The notes under the pieces were generated by a model, which ran no database searches, had not been told where the DNA came from, and saw only the letters and a list, made by a program, of their open reading frames with translations. From assembly GCA_025175895.1 (NCBI GenBank), contig JAKLTH010000292.1, forward strand, positions 124,001 through 188,000: a DNA stretch of 64,000 nucleotides, read 5' to 3'. Made by a program: the position numbers and the translations under genes. Within the stretch, counting starts at the first letter, position 1, and every line of letters begins with the position of its first letter. Shown piece by piece: positions 42,230 through 53,146 of the stretch. The DNA comes from Wurfbainia villosa. Taxonomy: Eukaryota > Streptophyta > Magnoliopsida > Zingiberales > Zingiberaceae.

Positions 42230-43360
42230 GTCCTTGGTGTTGTCCTCTGCTGTCGATGCTGACTAGACTTCTTTCCCTTATTGATGTTATCTAAAAACTC
42301 CAATTGTGCTCTCAAAGTATACTCCCGACTGGTATACCCTGGATGCTTGCAATAATAGAAAACAGGTTTCTCCAGAGGACACTCTAGAACATTATCGCTT
42401 TCCGATCTACATCTATAACACCTAGTCCTGTTCTGGCCCTTACGACTCTTCTAAGATCCTCTAGAATACTCAGAAGCTAGACGCTTCCCTTTCTGCAATC
42501 TAGATGATGCCTCTGGAGCACCTCGAGTAGCTCCTTTTTGATCCTGCTTCTTCTGAGTTTCATTTGTTGCCTTTTGTTTCGGCTGTTTACCATGTGACAT
42601 CTGCTTCTCAACATCCTTCTCCCTTGAAATTTGCTAGGATGTCATCTCAATAAAAATATCCTGATCCAATGCCTCTCTATAAGAGTTAATAGAAGATCTC
42701 GACATCCTAGCCCGAATATTTGCAGCTAGACCCTGAGTAAAATGAAACATCCGATCTCCATCCTGAGTTACCAGATGAGAGCAGAACTTCGCAAGTCTGA
42801 TAAATTCCACATTATACTCGATAACAGATCGGTCATCTTGCTTCAGGCTCAAGAACTCCTGACAATGAGCCATAGAAAATGCAGAAGGAAAATATTGTCT
42901 CCAAAATGCATCTTGAAAGACTGACCAGGTAATCACACGTTCTCCAATTAGGGTTTTCTACATCTTCCACCAGGTAACTGCCTGATTTTAGAGGTGGTAT
43001 GTGAAGCTAAGCCCACTTTCTCCTCGTCTGTACAATTCACGTACTCAAAAGTGTCTTACAAATTATCTAGCCAAGCATGAGCAATCCATGGGTCAAACTC
43101 CCCTCGAAACAAAGTAAGTCGATCCTTGGCCAAATGAGCTAATACAAGTATCCATGCTTTATCATTGAGCCAATTGAAATCAATAGGTACCAACGTAGTC
43201 AGTGGTATGTCGGGATTTTGAGGCTCCGAACCTCCAATATGGGGATGATGAGGTTGTTCCTGAGCAACGAGCTCAGTCAAAGTAGTCTCTTATCCCACAA
43301 CTCTGGCTGGTCGCCTTGGTAGATGACCCTTACTACGAGTCTGTACAGGTGCCATAACTC
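42230..43360 (-). pseudogene. gag: Tekay/Del-like gag
   Basis: Broken frames on the minus strand: an N-terminal part MTELVAQEQPHHPHIGGSEPQ..FNWLNDKAWILVLAHLAKDRLTLFRGEFDPWIAHAWLDNL (43280-43056), the capsid core MITWSVFQDAFWRQYFPSAFSMAHCQEFLSLKQDDRSVIEYNVEFIRLAKFCSHLV (42936-42634), and degenerate zinc-knuckle remnants (RCYRCRSESDN, FYYCKHPGY) near 42440-42330. F...YFP followed by EFLSL.QG..SV.EY..EF..L is the Retrotrans_gag signature. Confidence 0.85.
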
Positions 43361-43552
43361 CGTCTGCCAACACCTACTAAACAATTTTAGATAAGTATCT
43401 AACCAAAATATAAGGTATCAAGAATTCTTACTTCGTGTTGCTTGGAGCTTATGCTGCTGTCGATCCTCTCTCACAAAACCAAAACCAAAACAAAACAACT
43501 TTCAAGATTCAAAACTCAACGAAAAAAAATTCTTGTACGACATCGCAACCTT

Positions 43553-43565
43553 GGCTCTGATACCA
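43553..43565 (-). other. iMet-type primer binding site of the Tekay-like element
   Basis: Minus strand TGGTATCAGAGCC, continuing AAGG. The LTR end lies just upstream in the minus sense, somewhere in 'ggggcatgataattttat'. Confidence 0.85.
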
Positions 43566-43684
43566 ATAAAATTATCATGCCCCGGAGGTGTACCCTGTCC
43601 GACCAACGAACGAAACCCCTCCCTTATTACAATTTAGAATACAATCGATACACAACCATCTAGTCACAGCCAAGACATCAATAA

Positions 43685-43733
<49 letters not shown>

Positions 43734-44007
43734 AAAACCAACAGCGGAAGACTATCACAAAAGAGTTATAAACTCAACAAGACTGCATACCGGTATGACT
43801 AATCACAAAATAAGAAAGTACCGTCATAAATCCGGATCAACAAGTGTGTACACCAACAAAAGTCCAACAATACAAACCACCATATGAATCCAAGTTCATA
43901 ACAAGAAGCATACGATAATCCAAAAGTCAGGACCCTTGGAAATGAGATGAGATGGTATCAACTAGCAATGCTCCAAGCCCATCACAAAGTCTTCTACCTG
44001 CTAGGAT
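43566..44007 (-). repeat. Tekay-like 5' LTR, 3' part only
   Basis: About 440 bp before the primer site (minus sense), with the 'cacctccggggcatgataa' end found in Del/Tekay-like LTRs. It includes a pure (AT)n microsatellite. It is cut at 44007 by the TRIM start, and no matching continuation was found on the far side. Confidence 0.65.
43687..43731. repeat. (AT)n microsatellite
   Basis: An uninterrupted run of about 22 AT units within the Tekay-like LTR. Confidence 0.95.
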
Positions 44008-44711
44008 TGTTGGGAGTATGGGGAATACAATCAAAGTTTCATATTGGTAAGACATGAAAAAGATCATGTGCTTATAAGATAAAAAAAATATCTCCATTGG
44101 TATGAGGCCTTTTGGGTAAAGCCCAAAAACAAAACCATGAGAGCTTAGACCCAAAGTGGACAATATCATGTCATTGTGGTGAAATATGATTCTTATAGGC
44201 ACTAACAATTGGTATCAGAGCCATGCTCTATGTCAAGCCATGAACCTCGAACGAAGGAAGTGGATCTCCCATGTCCGGATTAAGAGAACTAGACACCAAG
44301 CAAGAAGTCCAATTCGATTGGGAGGACCGAACAATTGGCGGGAAGTCCAGTTGGGCCAGAAGGGTTGGACAACTTGCAAGAAGTCCAGCTGGGTCAGGAG
44401 GACCAGACAGTTGGAAGGAAGTCCTAGTGGGTTGAGGATCGAACATCAAGCAGAGGAAGTCCTTCAAGGACGGATAAACTTGAGGGGGGGCTCAATGTGT
44501 TTCTTCGTTTGAGGGGGGGGATTGTTGAGAGTATGGGGAATACAATCAAAGTCCCACATTGGTAAGACATGGAAAAGATCATGTGCTTATAAGATAAAAA
44601 AATATCTTGATTGGTATGAGGCCTTTTGAGTAAAGCCCAAAAACAAAACCATGAGGGCTTTGGCCAATATCATGCCATTGTGGAGATGTATGATTCTTAT
44701 AGGCACTAACA
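44008..44711 (+). mobile_element. TRIM retrotransposon, 704 bp
   Basis: A terminal-repeat retrotransposon in miniature: 5' LTR 44008-44207 (TGTTGGGAG..ACTAACA), primer site TGGTATCAGAGCC (44210-44222), an internal domain of about 300 bp without coding capacity, polypurine tract GAGGGGGGGGATT (44510-44522), 3' LTR 44523-44711 (TGTTGAGAG..ACTAACA). The LTRs are clearly alike, including 'tggggaatacaatcaaagt' and 'gatcatgtgcttataagat'. The internal domain is a 38-bp tandem repeat. Flanks AGGAT and ATAAT do not form a TSD, and the two sides belong to different elements (Tekay-like LTR and F1 tail), so it sits at a rearranged junction. Confidence 0.85.
44301..44448 (+). repeat. 38-bp tandem repeat inside the TRIM, about 3.9 copies
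   Basis: Units start at 44301, 44339, 44377 and 44415, each of the form 'caagaagtcca..t.g..t' followed by 'gggaggaccgaacaattgg'-like sequence. Confidence 0.8.
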
Positions 44712-45608
44712 ATAATACTTAAATCAATCATTATTGGTGAAAAGTATTTAAAAAATAAAATACCCATAAAATAATGAGATTGACACAAAGTTCAAAACCA
44801 TTGAAAATTTCAATGTTTTGACCCTACTTTGTATTACCTCCTTCAATGGTGATTGCTATCAAAAGATAGACTTGACCAATGTTTTTCAAAATGGTTTTGA
44901 AATCATTTTAAAACCTTAATCCATTTTCCTAACATCTCATTTGTATCTAAGGTGTATGAAGACACATACAAGTCAAGTGTTCTTGTGAGATGTGGGTTTT
45001 GGTTATTTTGGGTTTCATGCATTTTCTAGGCAACTTTATTTGATTCCCTTATATATGGACTTCAAATCATACCATTGTCCTTAACTCAATTTTAATTAAT
45101 GCATGAATAATGATTATGGCATAAATGATAACATAAATAAGACATGTGCCAATAATCATGATGTCATGGCATATAATATAAACCTAAGCACAACATGACA
45201 TTAAAAATTAACCATAAGCTTGATCATGACATTTTATATGATTAAAATGAAATATGATGTCATGACATGACAATAGCAAACAAGGCATGAAAAATAAAAG
45301 GTAAAGGTATAAAAATACCTAAATTTTAGTATTAATTGTCATTTCTAGAATTAAATCCATATTGCCATATTACCACTTATCTCCCAAATGTGCCAAAAAT
45401 CCAAAATGACACACCATGACCTTTAAACCTAAGTTGTATCAATTTGATCAATTTTTCAAACTTCTCAAATTTAATTGGCACATCCTAAAATCTTTGAGGA
45501 TATAAATTCTAATCTTATTTCCAAGGTACCCATAACCTTGAAAATGACTTAAAGTGCCAACTTTTCTATGGTTAGGTTAACTACCTTACCAATTCAAGTT
45601 GACACAAC
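44712..45608 (-). other. F1 tail, non-coding
   Basis: AT-rich, no coding frame. Contains repeats of 'atgacatgtc..atcatg' type (45120-45290), like the tails of E1 and E2. Homologous to 56900-57680 in F2. Confidence 0.6.
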
Positions 45609-47186
45609 CTAACCCATTTGGCGTGAAGGAATCACGATCCTAGGAACCCAATACTTATTAGAGCTCCTTGGTTTTACTAGGTATTCACTAGGGATAATTT
45701 CCCATGATACCTTCCTAATGATCCTCCTAGGCTTAGAAGCCTTGGTCATTTGGGTCTTGCCTAGGTCAACCCTAGGGATGGCCTCCCTTGTGACCTTCTT
45801 AGTGGATTCCTTATGTTTCCTTGAAACCTTAGCAACTAGGCACACACTATAGATAACCTTAGGGATGACCTCCCTAGTAACCTTGGTTTTCCTAGATCTA
45901 GAAATGGTTTCATAATCGAATGGAACATCATGATAGGTCTTCTTAGGGTTAGGTTTGTGACCCAAATCTTTCTTGGCCCTAGACGGTTCTTGTCTTCTGG
46001 GACCTAGATTTTGACCATTTAACCCTTGACTTTGATTTTGTATTTTCCTAAAGGTCTTTTCTAGTTTCTCTAGCCTTGACCTCAAGACTTGGTTCTCTAA
46101 CTCTAATTTTCCCAATTTTGATTTTTCATTAACCTTTTGGAAAAAATACTTCCTCTTAGGCATATGCCTACCCTTCTTAGGGTTAATGCCTAAATTTTCT
46201 TCTATCCTCCTAATACTCTCCCTAGGTAAAATTGTTTTACGGTTATTGGTTCTAGGTTTGTCCTTAGATGTAATATTGCAACTCTTAGCACTTAAGCAAA
46301 GATATCTATTCCTACTAGCATGCTTTTGTTCATGAGCAATAGTAAATGAACTAAAATAATTTCTAGCATGCTTTTTAACCTTAGAACTTGAAGATACATT
46401 AATAAACAATACCTTAGGGTTTGCTTTAGAAGCTCCCCCTACATGTGATATTCCTTCATGGGTTTTCTTCCTCCCCCTAGGGCATTGACTTCTATAATAC
46501 CCCTTTTGATGGAACTTGAAGCACAACATGCGCTCCTTGCTCTTCCTAATCGGGGCTCTGGGTTCATTGGTCTTTTACATCGGTTGAGCCTTCTTGGCCT
46601 TCTTAGGACACTTGCTCTTATAATGACCATATTCCCTACACTCAAGGCACATAATATGATTTTTATTGTTAGTTAATGTGCTTAAGTTACCTAGGTCGAT
46701 AGAGCTGATATGGGAAGGTTCTTCACTTCTTCCGGAGGTGGATGCTTCCTCCAATTCTTCCACTTCTTCTACCGATCCAGATGTGGATTCCCTCTCAATC
46801 TTCGAATCCTCATGGGCTTGAGAGGATGAGCATTCTTCCTTGGCTTCCTTCTCTACTTGTGCCAGTTCGGGATTTTTGTGGTATTTGACCAACTTATCCC
46901 ACAACTCTTTAGCATCCCCATAGCTCCCTAATATAAACAAAATATCTTAAGGTATCAATTTTATTAACATTTTTGTTACCTTAATGGTTGTCTTGAATTG
47001 TTGTCATTGCTCTTTGGTCCATCTTGATTTTTCTGTTAGCTTATTGTCTTCATCCCTAGGTACCTCAAAACCATTCTCAATTATTAGCATCATATCAAAA
47101 TCGGTTTTGAAAAATACCTTCATTCTTTTCTTCCACCAAGAAAAGTCTCCTTCGAACTTTGGTAGGTGAATGTTGATGTCAGCCAT
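45609..47186 (-). pseudogene. gag: Sirevirus-type gag (F1), internally deleted
   Basis: Three blocks: MADINIHLPKFEGDFSWWKKRMKVFFKTDFDMMLIIENGFEVPRDED (47186-47004); FILGSYGDAKELWDKLVKYH, then an acidic Ser/Glu stretch and a perfect zinc knuckle CLECREYGHYKSKC (46940-46575); and from 46529 a second, degenerate knuckle CFKFHQKGYYRSQCP, a long basic region, and a coiled-coil (KLELENQVLRSRLEKLEKTFRK). It ends SWEIIPSEYLVKP..NKYWVPRIVIPSRQMG, the same terminal motif as E1/E2 (WIPKEYLVNP..WVPKSILKG). About 120 residues of the capsid-like region are missing between blocks. Nothing of pol follows. Confidence 0.8.
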
Positions 47187-47228
47187 TTGATGTGCTTATC
47201 ACAACGATGAGTTCGATGATAAGCTCAT

Positions 47229-47241
47229 GGCTCTAATACCA
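47229..47241 (-). other. iMet-type primer binding site of F1
   Basis: Minus strand TGGTATTAGAGCC, one change from TGGTATCAGAGCC, two bases after the LTR end CCATCA. Confidence 0.8.
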
Positions 47242-47243
47242 CT

Positions 47244-48917
47244 TGATGGAAATTGATGGCCCGATAAGAAGGGGGGATGAATAGCCTTTTTCGTCGCTTG
47301 ATTGAATTCGATCATGCTTGCGTGCTTGACTACAATACTCGTCAATATACGCAGTGGAATAATAATAATACTGACAAAAACACAAACACAAGTACACAAT
47401 CACAAAGATAACCAATATAACATGGTTCGGAACCTTAGGGTTCCTACTCCATGGGGCGAGCTCAATGAGCTCTAGTTATGCACACACCACTACTAAATCT
47501 CCTTCTCAACAACACGTCGGAGGTGGAGAAACCTCCTACAAGCAATTACAACATTAATATAAAAATGTACAAGCAAATACAAAGAAAATAATGAAACACA
47601 GGTAAAAACACTTTACAACAATTGCTTTGAACTCTAGCTAGTTGCTTGCTTTGTTTTACTCTTGAAGGTCTGGAATGCAGCAGTAATTCTTCTTCAAAAT
47701 CTCCTCAAAAATCGTTGCTAAATCCTTCAACTCGAGCTCCTTTTATAATCTGCATCAAGCTGATTTCATGCCCATTAGTCGACTTCCATAAGGCCCTAGT
47801 CGACTACCCCTATAGCCGTTGTTTGACAATGACTCAATCCATGATGGAAATACTCCAACGGATACACTGGCAATCTACTGCCATTACCAACAGTCGACTG
47901 CCAACCTCGTAGATGACTGATCAGTCGGCTACCGAGCATTCTGTGCTCATGACCAAGACCATCAGTCGACTTCCCTCCATAGCAGTCGACTGCTCAAGGC
48001 CAGTCGAGGTGGCACCTCGACTGGGACTCCAATCGAGGTGCTAGTCTAGTCGCCTTGCATCTGTGACCACAACTCGGCCGCAGTCGATCGCCAGTCAACT
48101 GGTAAATCCCCCCAGTCAACTAATAAACCTCAACTATGAGGTTTAACCCACGTATGATGCTCTCATACTTGCTAGATCACTCTTAGCCTAGACCGAAGAC
48201 TTTTAGCCACCTCTATCGACCTCACACCTCTCAGATCCCTCTAAGTCATCCATGACTTGTTCATTCATACGCTAGCCTCCAAGTGCTTCCATCGACTATT
48301 GTCATGCTAACCGAGTCTACACCGCCAAGGCTACACACTTGGACTTCCCATGCCAACTCCATGTTGGACTTTCCATGCCAAAGCTACACACTTGGACTTC
48401 CCATGCCAACTCCATGTTGGACTTTCCATGCCAAGGCTACACACTTGGACTCCCATGCCATCTCCATGTTGGACTTTCCATGCCAAGGCTACACACTTGG
48501 ACTCCCATGTCATCTCCATGTTGGACTTTCCATGCCAACTCCATGTTGGACTTTCCATGCTGAGGCTACACACTTGGACTTCCCTTGCCAACTCCATGTT
48601 GGACTTTCCAATTGCCAAGCCCCATGCTTGGACTTTCACTACCAAGGCTACACACTTGGACTTTCCAATTGCCAAGTACCCATGACTTGGACTTTCATCG
48701 TCAAGACTACACACTTGCACTTATGTGGCCAAGACTACACCTTTGGACTTTCCTTGTCAACTGTCCCACTTGGACATCTCCATAATATGGTCAATCTCAT
48801 GTCAACCATAAAGTCAACCCATTGACAAACAATGGTTTACTCATTGTCAAACATTAAAACACTACTCGAATCAAACTCGAGTATGGTCAATCGTGACTTG
48901 GACCGATTGCACCAACA
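47244..48917 (-). repeat. F1 5' LTR, about 1674 bp, with minisatellite
   Basis: Minus strand TGTTGGTGCAATCGG...CCATCA. From its start: a minisatellite (48780-48338), a zone with CAGTCGACTG palindromes (about 48120-47770), a TATA-like TATAAAAG (complement near 47741-47749), and the 'ggctattcatccccccttct' end motif shared with D and E. Confidence 0.82.
48338..48780 (-). repeat. 53-bp minisatellite in LTR-F (F1)
   Basis: About eight degenerate units starting 'cttggactt', each containing two ~26-bp subunits ('ttggactttccatgccaa' type). The open frames across it on both strands (for example 48283-48825) are repeat artefacts. The same array, more decayed, is in F2 at about 50680-50782 and 56112-56400. 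Confidence 0.88.
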
Positions 48918-49479
48918 AAGAAACCACTTATAACCTGAACTTTACAGAAGATGCAACTAAATATAAATAAACAAAGTACATAAAAGAATAAGAATCAAAA
49001 GCACTTTACATAATATGATCTTTCTTGCTCACTGGTTGGTTGCTTTTGACTGGCTTGGAAGGTCTGGCAAACAACATCTCCTCCCCTTCTAAATCTCCAA
49101 GAACTAACATCTTCAAATCACCATGAAACTGCTTCTTATAAGCTTCTCATTTAGTTGATTTTTACTTACCAGTCAACTAACCTTATTTCCAGTGGAATGT
49201 TCCCTTGACTATTGCTCGACTCCATTGACATGGCCCACATTAGATTTCAGTGCACCAGTCAACTGGAAATCAACTCAACACTGTTCTATGGCTTGTTATA
49301 TTGATATCAGTTGACTCACCAACCTTCTGTGCCCCGCCACAGTGTCAATAGTCGATTGACCCCGAGCACCTATCGTGAGCTTCCCAAGCACTCACTTTCT
49401 CATCACGAGCACAATACCCAAGCACCTCCTAAGCGCCCATCTCGAGCATCCAACACCAGTCGACTGCAAAAGTATCGAG
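48918..49479 (-). repeat. LTR-F fragment F3
   Basis: Matches the R/U5-side half of LTR-F (compare 47560-48120): 'gcttttgactggcttggaaggtctgg', 'tctcctc..aaatctcc' and CAGTCGACT motifs near 49180-49465. It lies between the starts of F1 and F2 LTRs and lacks both LTR ends. No gene. Confidence 0.6.
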
Positions 49480-50782
49480 TGTTGGGACCTTGATGTTGCA
49501 CTAGAAGGGGGAGGGTGAATAGAGATTCTTCGATTCTTTCATCATGATTGTCTATAATTTGTTAATGCATAGCAGAAATAAAAGAACAAATAGAAACAAA
49601 TACAAAACACAAGCACTACACGAGGGTTTTACGTGATTCGGAACCTTAGTTCCTACACCATGGTCGAGCTCTAGCGATGCACCACCACTATGAACTTGTT
49701 TCCTTCTCGAAATGACACCGGAGGTGGAGAAACCTCTTACAATGGAGCTTATACAAGAAGACAACCAAAATAAATAGACAAATGAAATGAATGAAACAAC
49801 AAACAACACTTTACACAAATGCGCTTGCTTGATCTTTGAGTTTGGTTGCTTTGGAAAGGTTGGAAGTTCATGAACACAATAGTAATTTCCCTTTAAAGTC
49901 ACCAAGAATCGACTGCTGAAACCTCCACCAAAATTCACCTTCTATAAGCTCAGTAGGGCTGATTTTCCATTGACCAATTGACTGGTCTTACCCCCAATTG
50001 ACTTGTTGCTATACCGTTGTCTCACAATGGACTAATCTACATCAGATTCCAACTGATTAATGACTGCTCATGGACATCAATCGACTGTCATAGGCCAGCA
50101 GTTGACTGCCACAAGCCATCAGTCGATTTAGAAATATTTTATGCTCTATCCACATAAGGCTAGTCGACTGCCCAACCCAACAGTCGACTGCTCGAGCACT
50201 TATCCACCCGACTGCCAGTGGGTAGTCGACTGCCACACCACAATAGTCGAATGCTCGAGCACCAAGTCTGAGTGCCGACTACCCGCGGCTAGCCGACTGC
50301 CTCACAACAATAGTTGACTGCCTGAGCATCGAGTCCCAAGTGCCCCGGGTCGACTACTTTACTAGTCTATTGGTCCATAACCCCAGTTGATTGCTGGAGT
50401 CTTTTGGGCTCCTGAGTACCGAGCACCCGACCAGTCGACTGGACCAAGTACAAATTGATTGGTAAACTTCAAAACTAAGGTTTAAGACCCAAGTATGATT
50501 CCCTCATACTTGACACTTATCTTTAGCCTAGACTTAAGCTTTCAAACTACTTCCATCAGCCTTACGCCTTTAGGATACACTGAGTCCTCCATGACTCGTC
50601 ATCTTTTGCACTAGCCTTCAAGTGCTTCTATCAGCTTCATCATGTTATCAGGTACCCTTAGCCAAGAGTCCATGCCTCCAGGACTTCGATTATCAAGTTA
50701 CACTTGGATTTACGTTGTCAAGACTATACACTTGGACTTACACGACCAAGACTACACACTTGGACTTTTCCTTTGCCAAGTA
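49480..50782 (-). repeat. F2 3' LTR, distal part
   Basis: Left edge TGTTGGGACC with 'tagaagggggagggtgaatag' near 49503, a TATA-like region near 49940, CAGTCGACTG-type motifs at 50060-50450, and the start of the minisatellite. It stops at AAGTA (50778-50782), the TSD of E2. Confidence 0.75.
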
Positions 50783-51997
50783 TGTAAGGGGATCGATCGG
50801 CCGGCTAGAGGGGGGTGAATAGCCCTTTGTCGTTGGATGGTGGAATTTGCTTGTCTACACAATCGTTAGCACAAGCGAAATACTAATAAAGACAAGCAAA
50901 TAAACAATGAAGAATACAAACAATGCTAACACCGAAATATAATGTGGTTCACGGCTAAGCCGCTAATCTACGGTCCGATTCGTCCCCGGTGAATCACTCC
51001 GCAACCAAATCACTATCGGTCTCTCCTTTGCACTAAGTAGGTGGAGGTAACCCTTACAACTCAAGAACACTCCTTCTTTTACAATAGATGTGAAAGAGAT
51101 CTAGAAGAAGGAGTTTATCACTTGTGGAGCACTTGTATGATGGTTTGGAATATGAGCATTAGCCATCCAAAAGCCCACACCCTCTCTTTTTATAGAGAGG
51201 GCTGATTTCTTCCCGTTGGTCGCCACCAGTCAACTGCTGCCCTTGGCAGTTGACTGTCGCCACTTCAACGGCCTCCGACCACGTCGGATCCCGACCGTTA
51301 TAGTCCAACGGAACACTTGGCAGTCGACTGATGGATCCCATCGATTGATCGCCCTCCATCGTCAAGCGCGATCGGCTATGAGTGGTTACGTGGCCCCAAA
51401 CTCTCTTGACGATCGACTCGCTTTGATCAGCGATGGTCTTGGCGATCGATTGCCGCCATATGGAAGTCGCTCGGGCCAAAATCCACTCTTGACTCGATTG
51501 GATACCGATCGAACCTATTCGACTCGGAAGCGATCCGCCATTCCATAGCTTGATCGGTGATGTCGGGAAAACTCATCCGACACTTAGCCATTCAGCCAAG
51601 TTCACTTAATGAGCTACTTACAATTTCACTCATTCTCTCATCTCACTCGAAGTCCCTCGCCGAAGCTCTCTTCGTTCGCGGCCACGTCCCTCAGCAGCAT
51701 CACGCGCACGGCTCTGCAATGCTCCTTCACGTCTCTTGCCTCCAAAGTCTACTTCCTTGGCTTCGCTTCAAGTCATCTCATCCGGCGGTCCCTCGGCAGC
51801 ATCAAAGCGCACGACTCTGCAATGCTCCTTCTCCGACTCAAGCACGAGGTTGTGAGTGGTGAACCCATCTAGGCTCCATGTGCGAATTACTAAGCCCTGC
51901 AAGACTCCAACGCACATATCAAATCATAATCGTAACCTAACTTAAACCCTTTGCCACACACATCAAAACCTTATCATGGCAAGAGATTGCCCTAACA
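50783..51997 (-). repeat. E2 3' LTR
   Basis: Minus strand TGTTAGGGCAATCTC...CCCCTTACA. TATA-like TATAAAAAG (complement near 51184-51192); an internal duplication of the 'gtcgtgcgc..gagggac' module (51650-51830). Confidence 0.9.
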
Positions 51998-53146
51998 ATC
52001 TCTTCCTTTTTGATGTGTGGCAATCCGTTTAAGTTAGGTAAAAATATTTGATAAAATATTAAGAAAGGAAAGCATGTAAGTAAACATGATTAGCAACTCT
52101 CCCCCTTAATACATGAAACTCCCCCTAAATATATTCCCCCTTACTTAAACATACATTTCTCCCCCTTTGACACCATCAAAAATAAATAACAATGTTTATA
52201 CATCATGGCATCAAGTCTAGAGAAATAAAAACCAAATCATGCCTTAAAAGTGGATAAACGAGATTACTGGGCATGTTATCAGGTGAGCAGTCGACTGCTA
52301 TCAGTATGGCAGTCGACTGGACCAATAAATCCCGAAATTCTGATTTTCTAGATGAATTTCAGAAACGCACTATAAATTCCAGAAAATTCTAAAAATAGTG
52401 AGATTTGGGGAACACATTTCTTGTAAGTATATTTATCAATGAAAAATAGTTTTCCATGAAAAATCATTATATTTTCAGGTATTTGCCAAAAATCCAAAAG
52501 CTTTAAAAACCACTAGGTTTTTGATCATGTTAGTATCCATTTTAACACCTAGTCTTGCTTTGAATTGTTTCAAAACATGAATACACAGATTTTAAAGTAA
52601 GAAATTGTTTTGAAAACATATGAAATATCCAACCATGATCTTTGGTCAATATGTCTATGAATTAAACATAAGCCTTCCCCATGATTGGTCTATTATTGCT
52701 ATTTTGATACTTTAAATGACCATCTAAATGCCATAGGCATTAGTGGACATTTGTATCATCCTAACATCTCACTCATGCTAAGTTTTCAATCATGGTAGCC
52801 TATGGTGAGTGTGAGATGTATCCTAAAGGTATTTGTATATACTTAACCATTATATTCATGCAATTCTATCAAGGTTAAGTATCATCCTAACAATCCTCAT
52901 GATCATAAAGACATATATGAATGAATTTCATATTATGATCATGAAACACATGTATTCATCAAATTGTTATCACGCATTAGGTATTACATGATGATAATAA
53001 GGTAAACATTACCTAAAGCATGATTTATCTATTTTTAGGTGCATTATCATCACCTAACACTATTTCAAAAATATTGTCCCGCCATCCTAAGTCAACCAAC
53101 ATATGATATAGGTAAATTGCATATGGTTGACTACCCTAGGGTTTTC
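51998..53146 (-). other. E2 tail with repeated polypurine tracts
   Basis: No coding frame. Plus-strand CTCCCCCTT-type runs at about 52000-52012, 52099-52107, 52118-52126, 52135-52142 and 52158-52168 are purine tracts on the element's strand. The remainder is AT-rich. Multiple polypurine-like tracts before the 3' LTR are a known Sirevirus trait. Confidence 0.7.

Larger units (their letters stand above)
40465..44007 (-). mobile_element. Tekay/Del-like gypsy element, 5' part (minus)
   Basis: Minus-strand order: LTR end (44007-43566), iMet primer site, gag, protease, RT up to the C2b insertion. It continues at 32818. All frames are broken. The LTR is cut at 44007 by a TRIM. Confidence 0.88.
44712..48917 (-). 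mobile_element. Sirevirus-like gag-only element F1 (minus), 3' end missing
   Basis: Minus order: 5' LTR (48917-47244), primer site (47241-47229), gag in pieces (47186-45609), then about 0.9 kb AT-rich tail. No pol follows gag. The tail matches the internal 3' region of F2 (for example 44790-44950 with 57425-57570), so it is element sequence. The 3' LTR is missing beyond the TRIM. Confidence 0.75.

Noticed and set aside
44003..44716. TSD for the TRIM
   Set aside because: Flanks AGGAT and ATAAT differ, and the two neighbours are unrelated elements, so no duplication can be claimed.
48283..48825. 180-codon frame with repeats TWTSHANSMLDFPCQ, and antisense frame of 129 codons
   Set aside because: Produced by the 53-bp minisatellite in LTR-F. 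Open in several frames and both strands, so not evidence for a gene.
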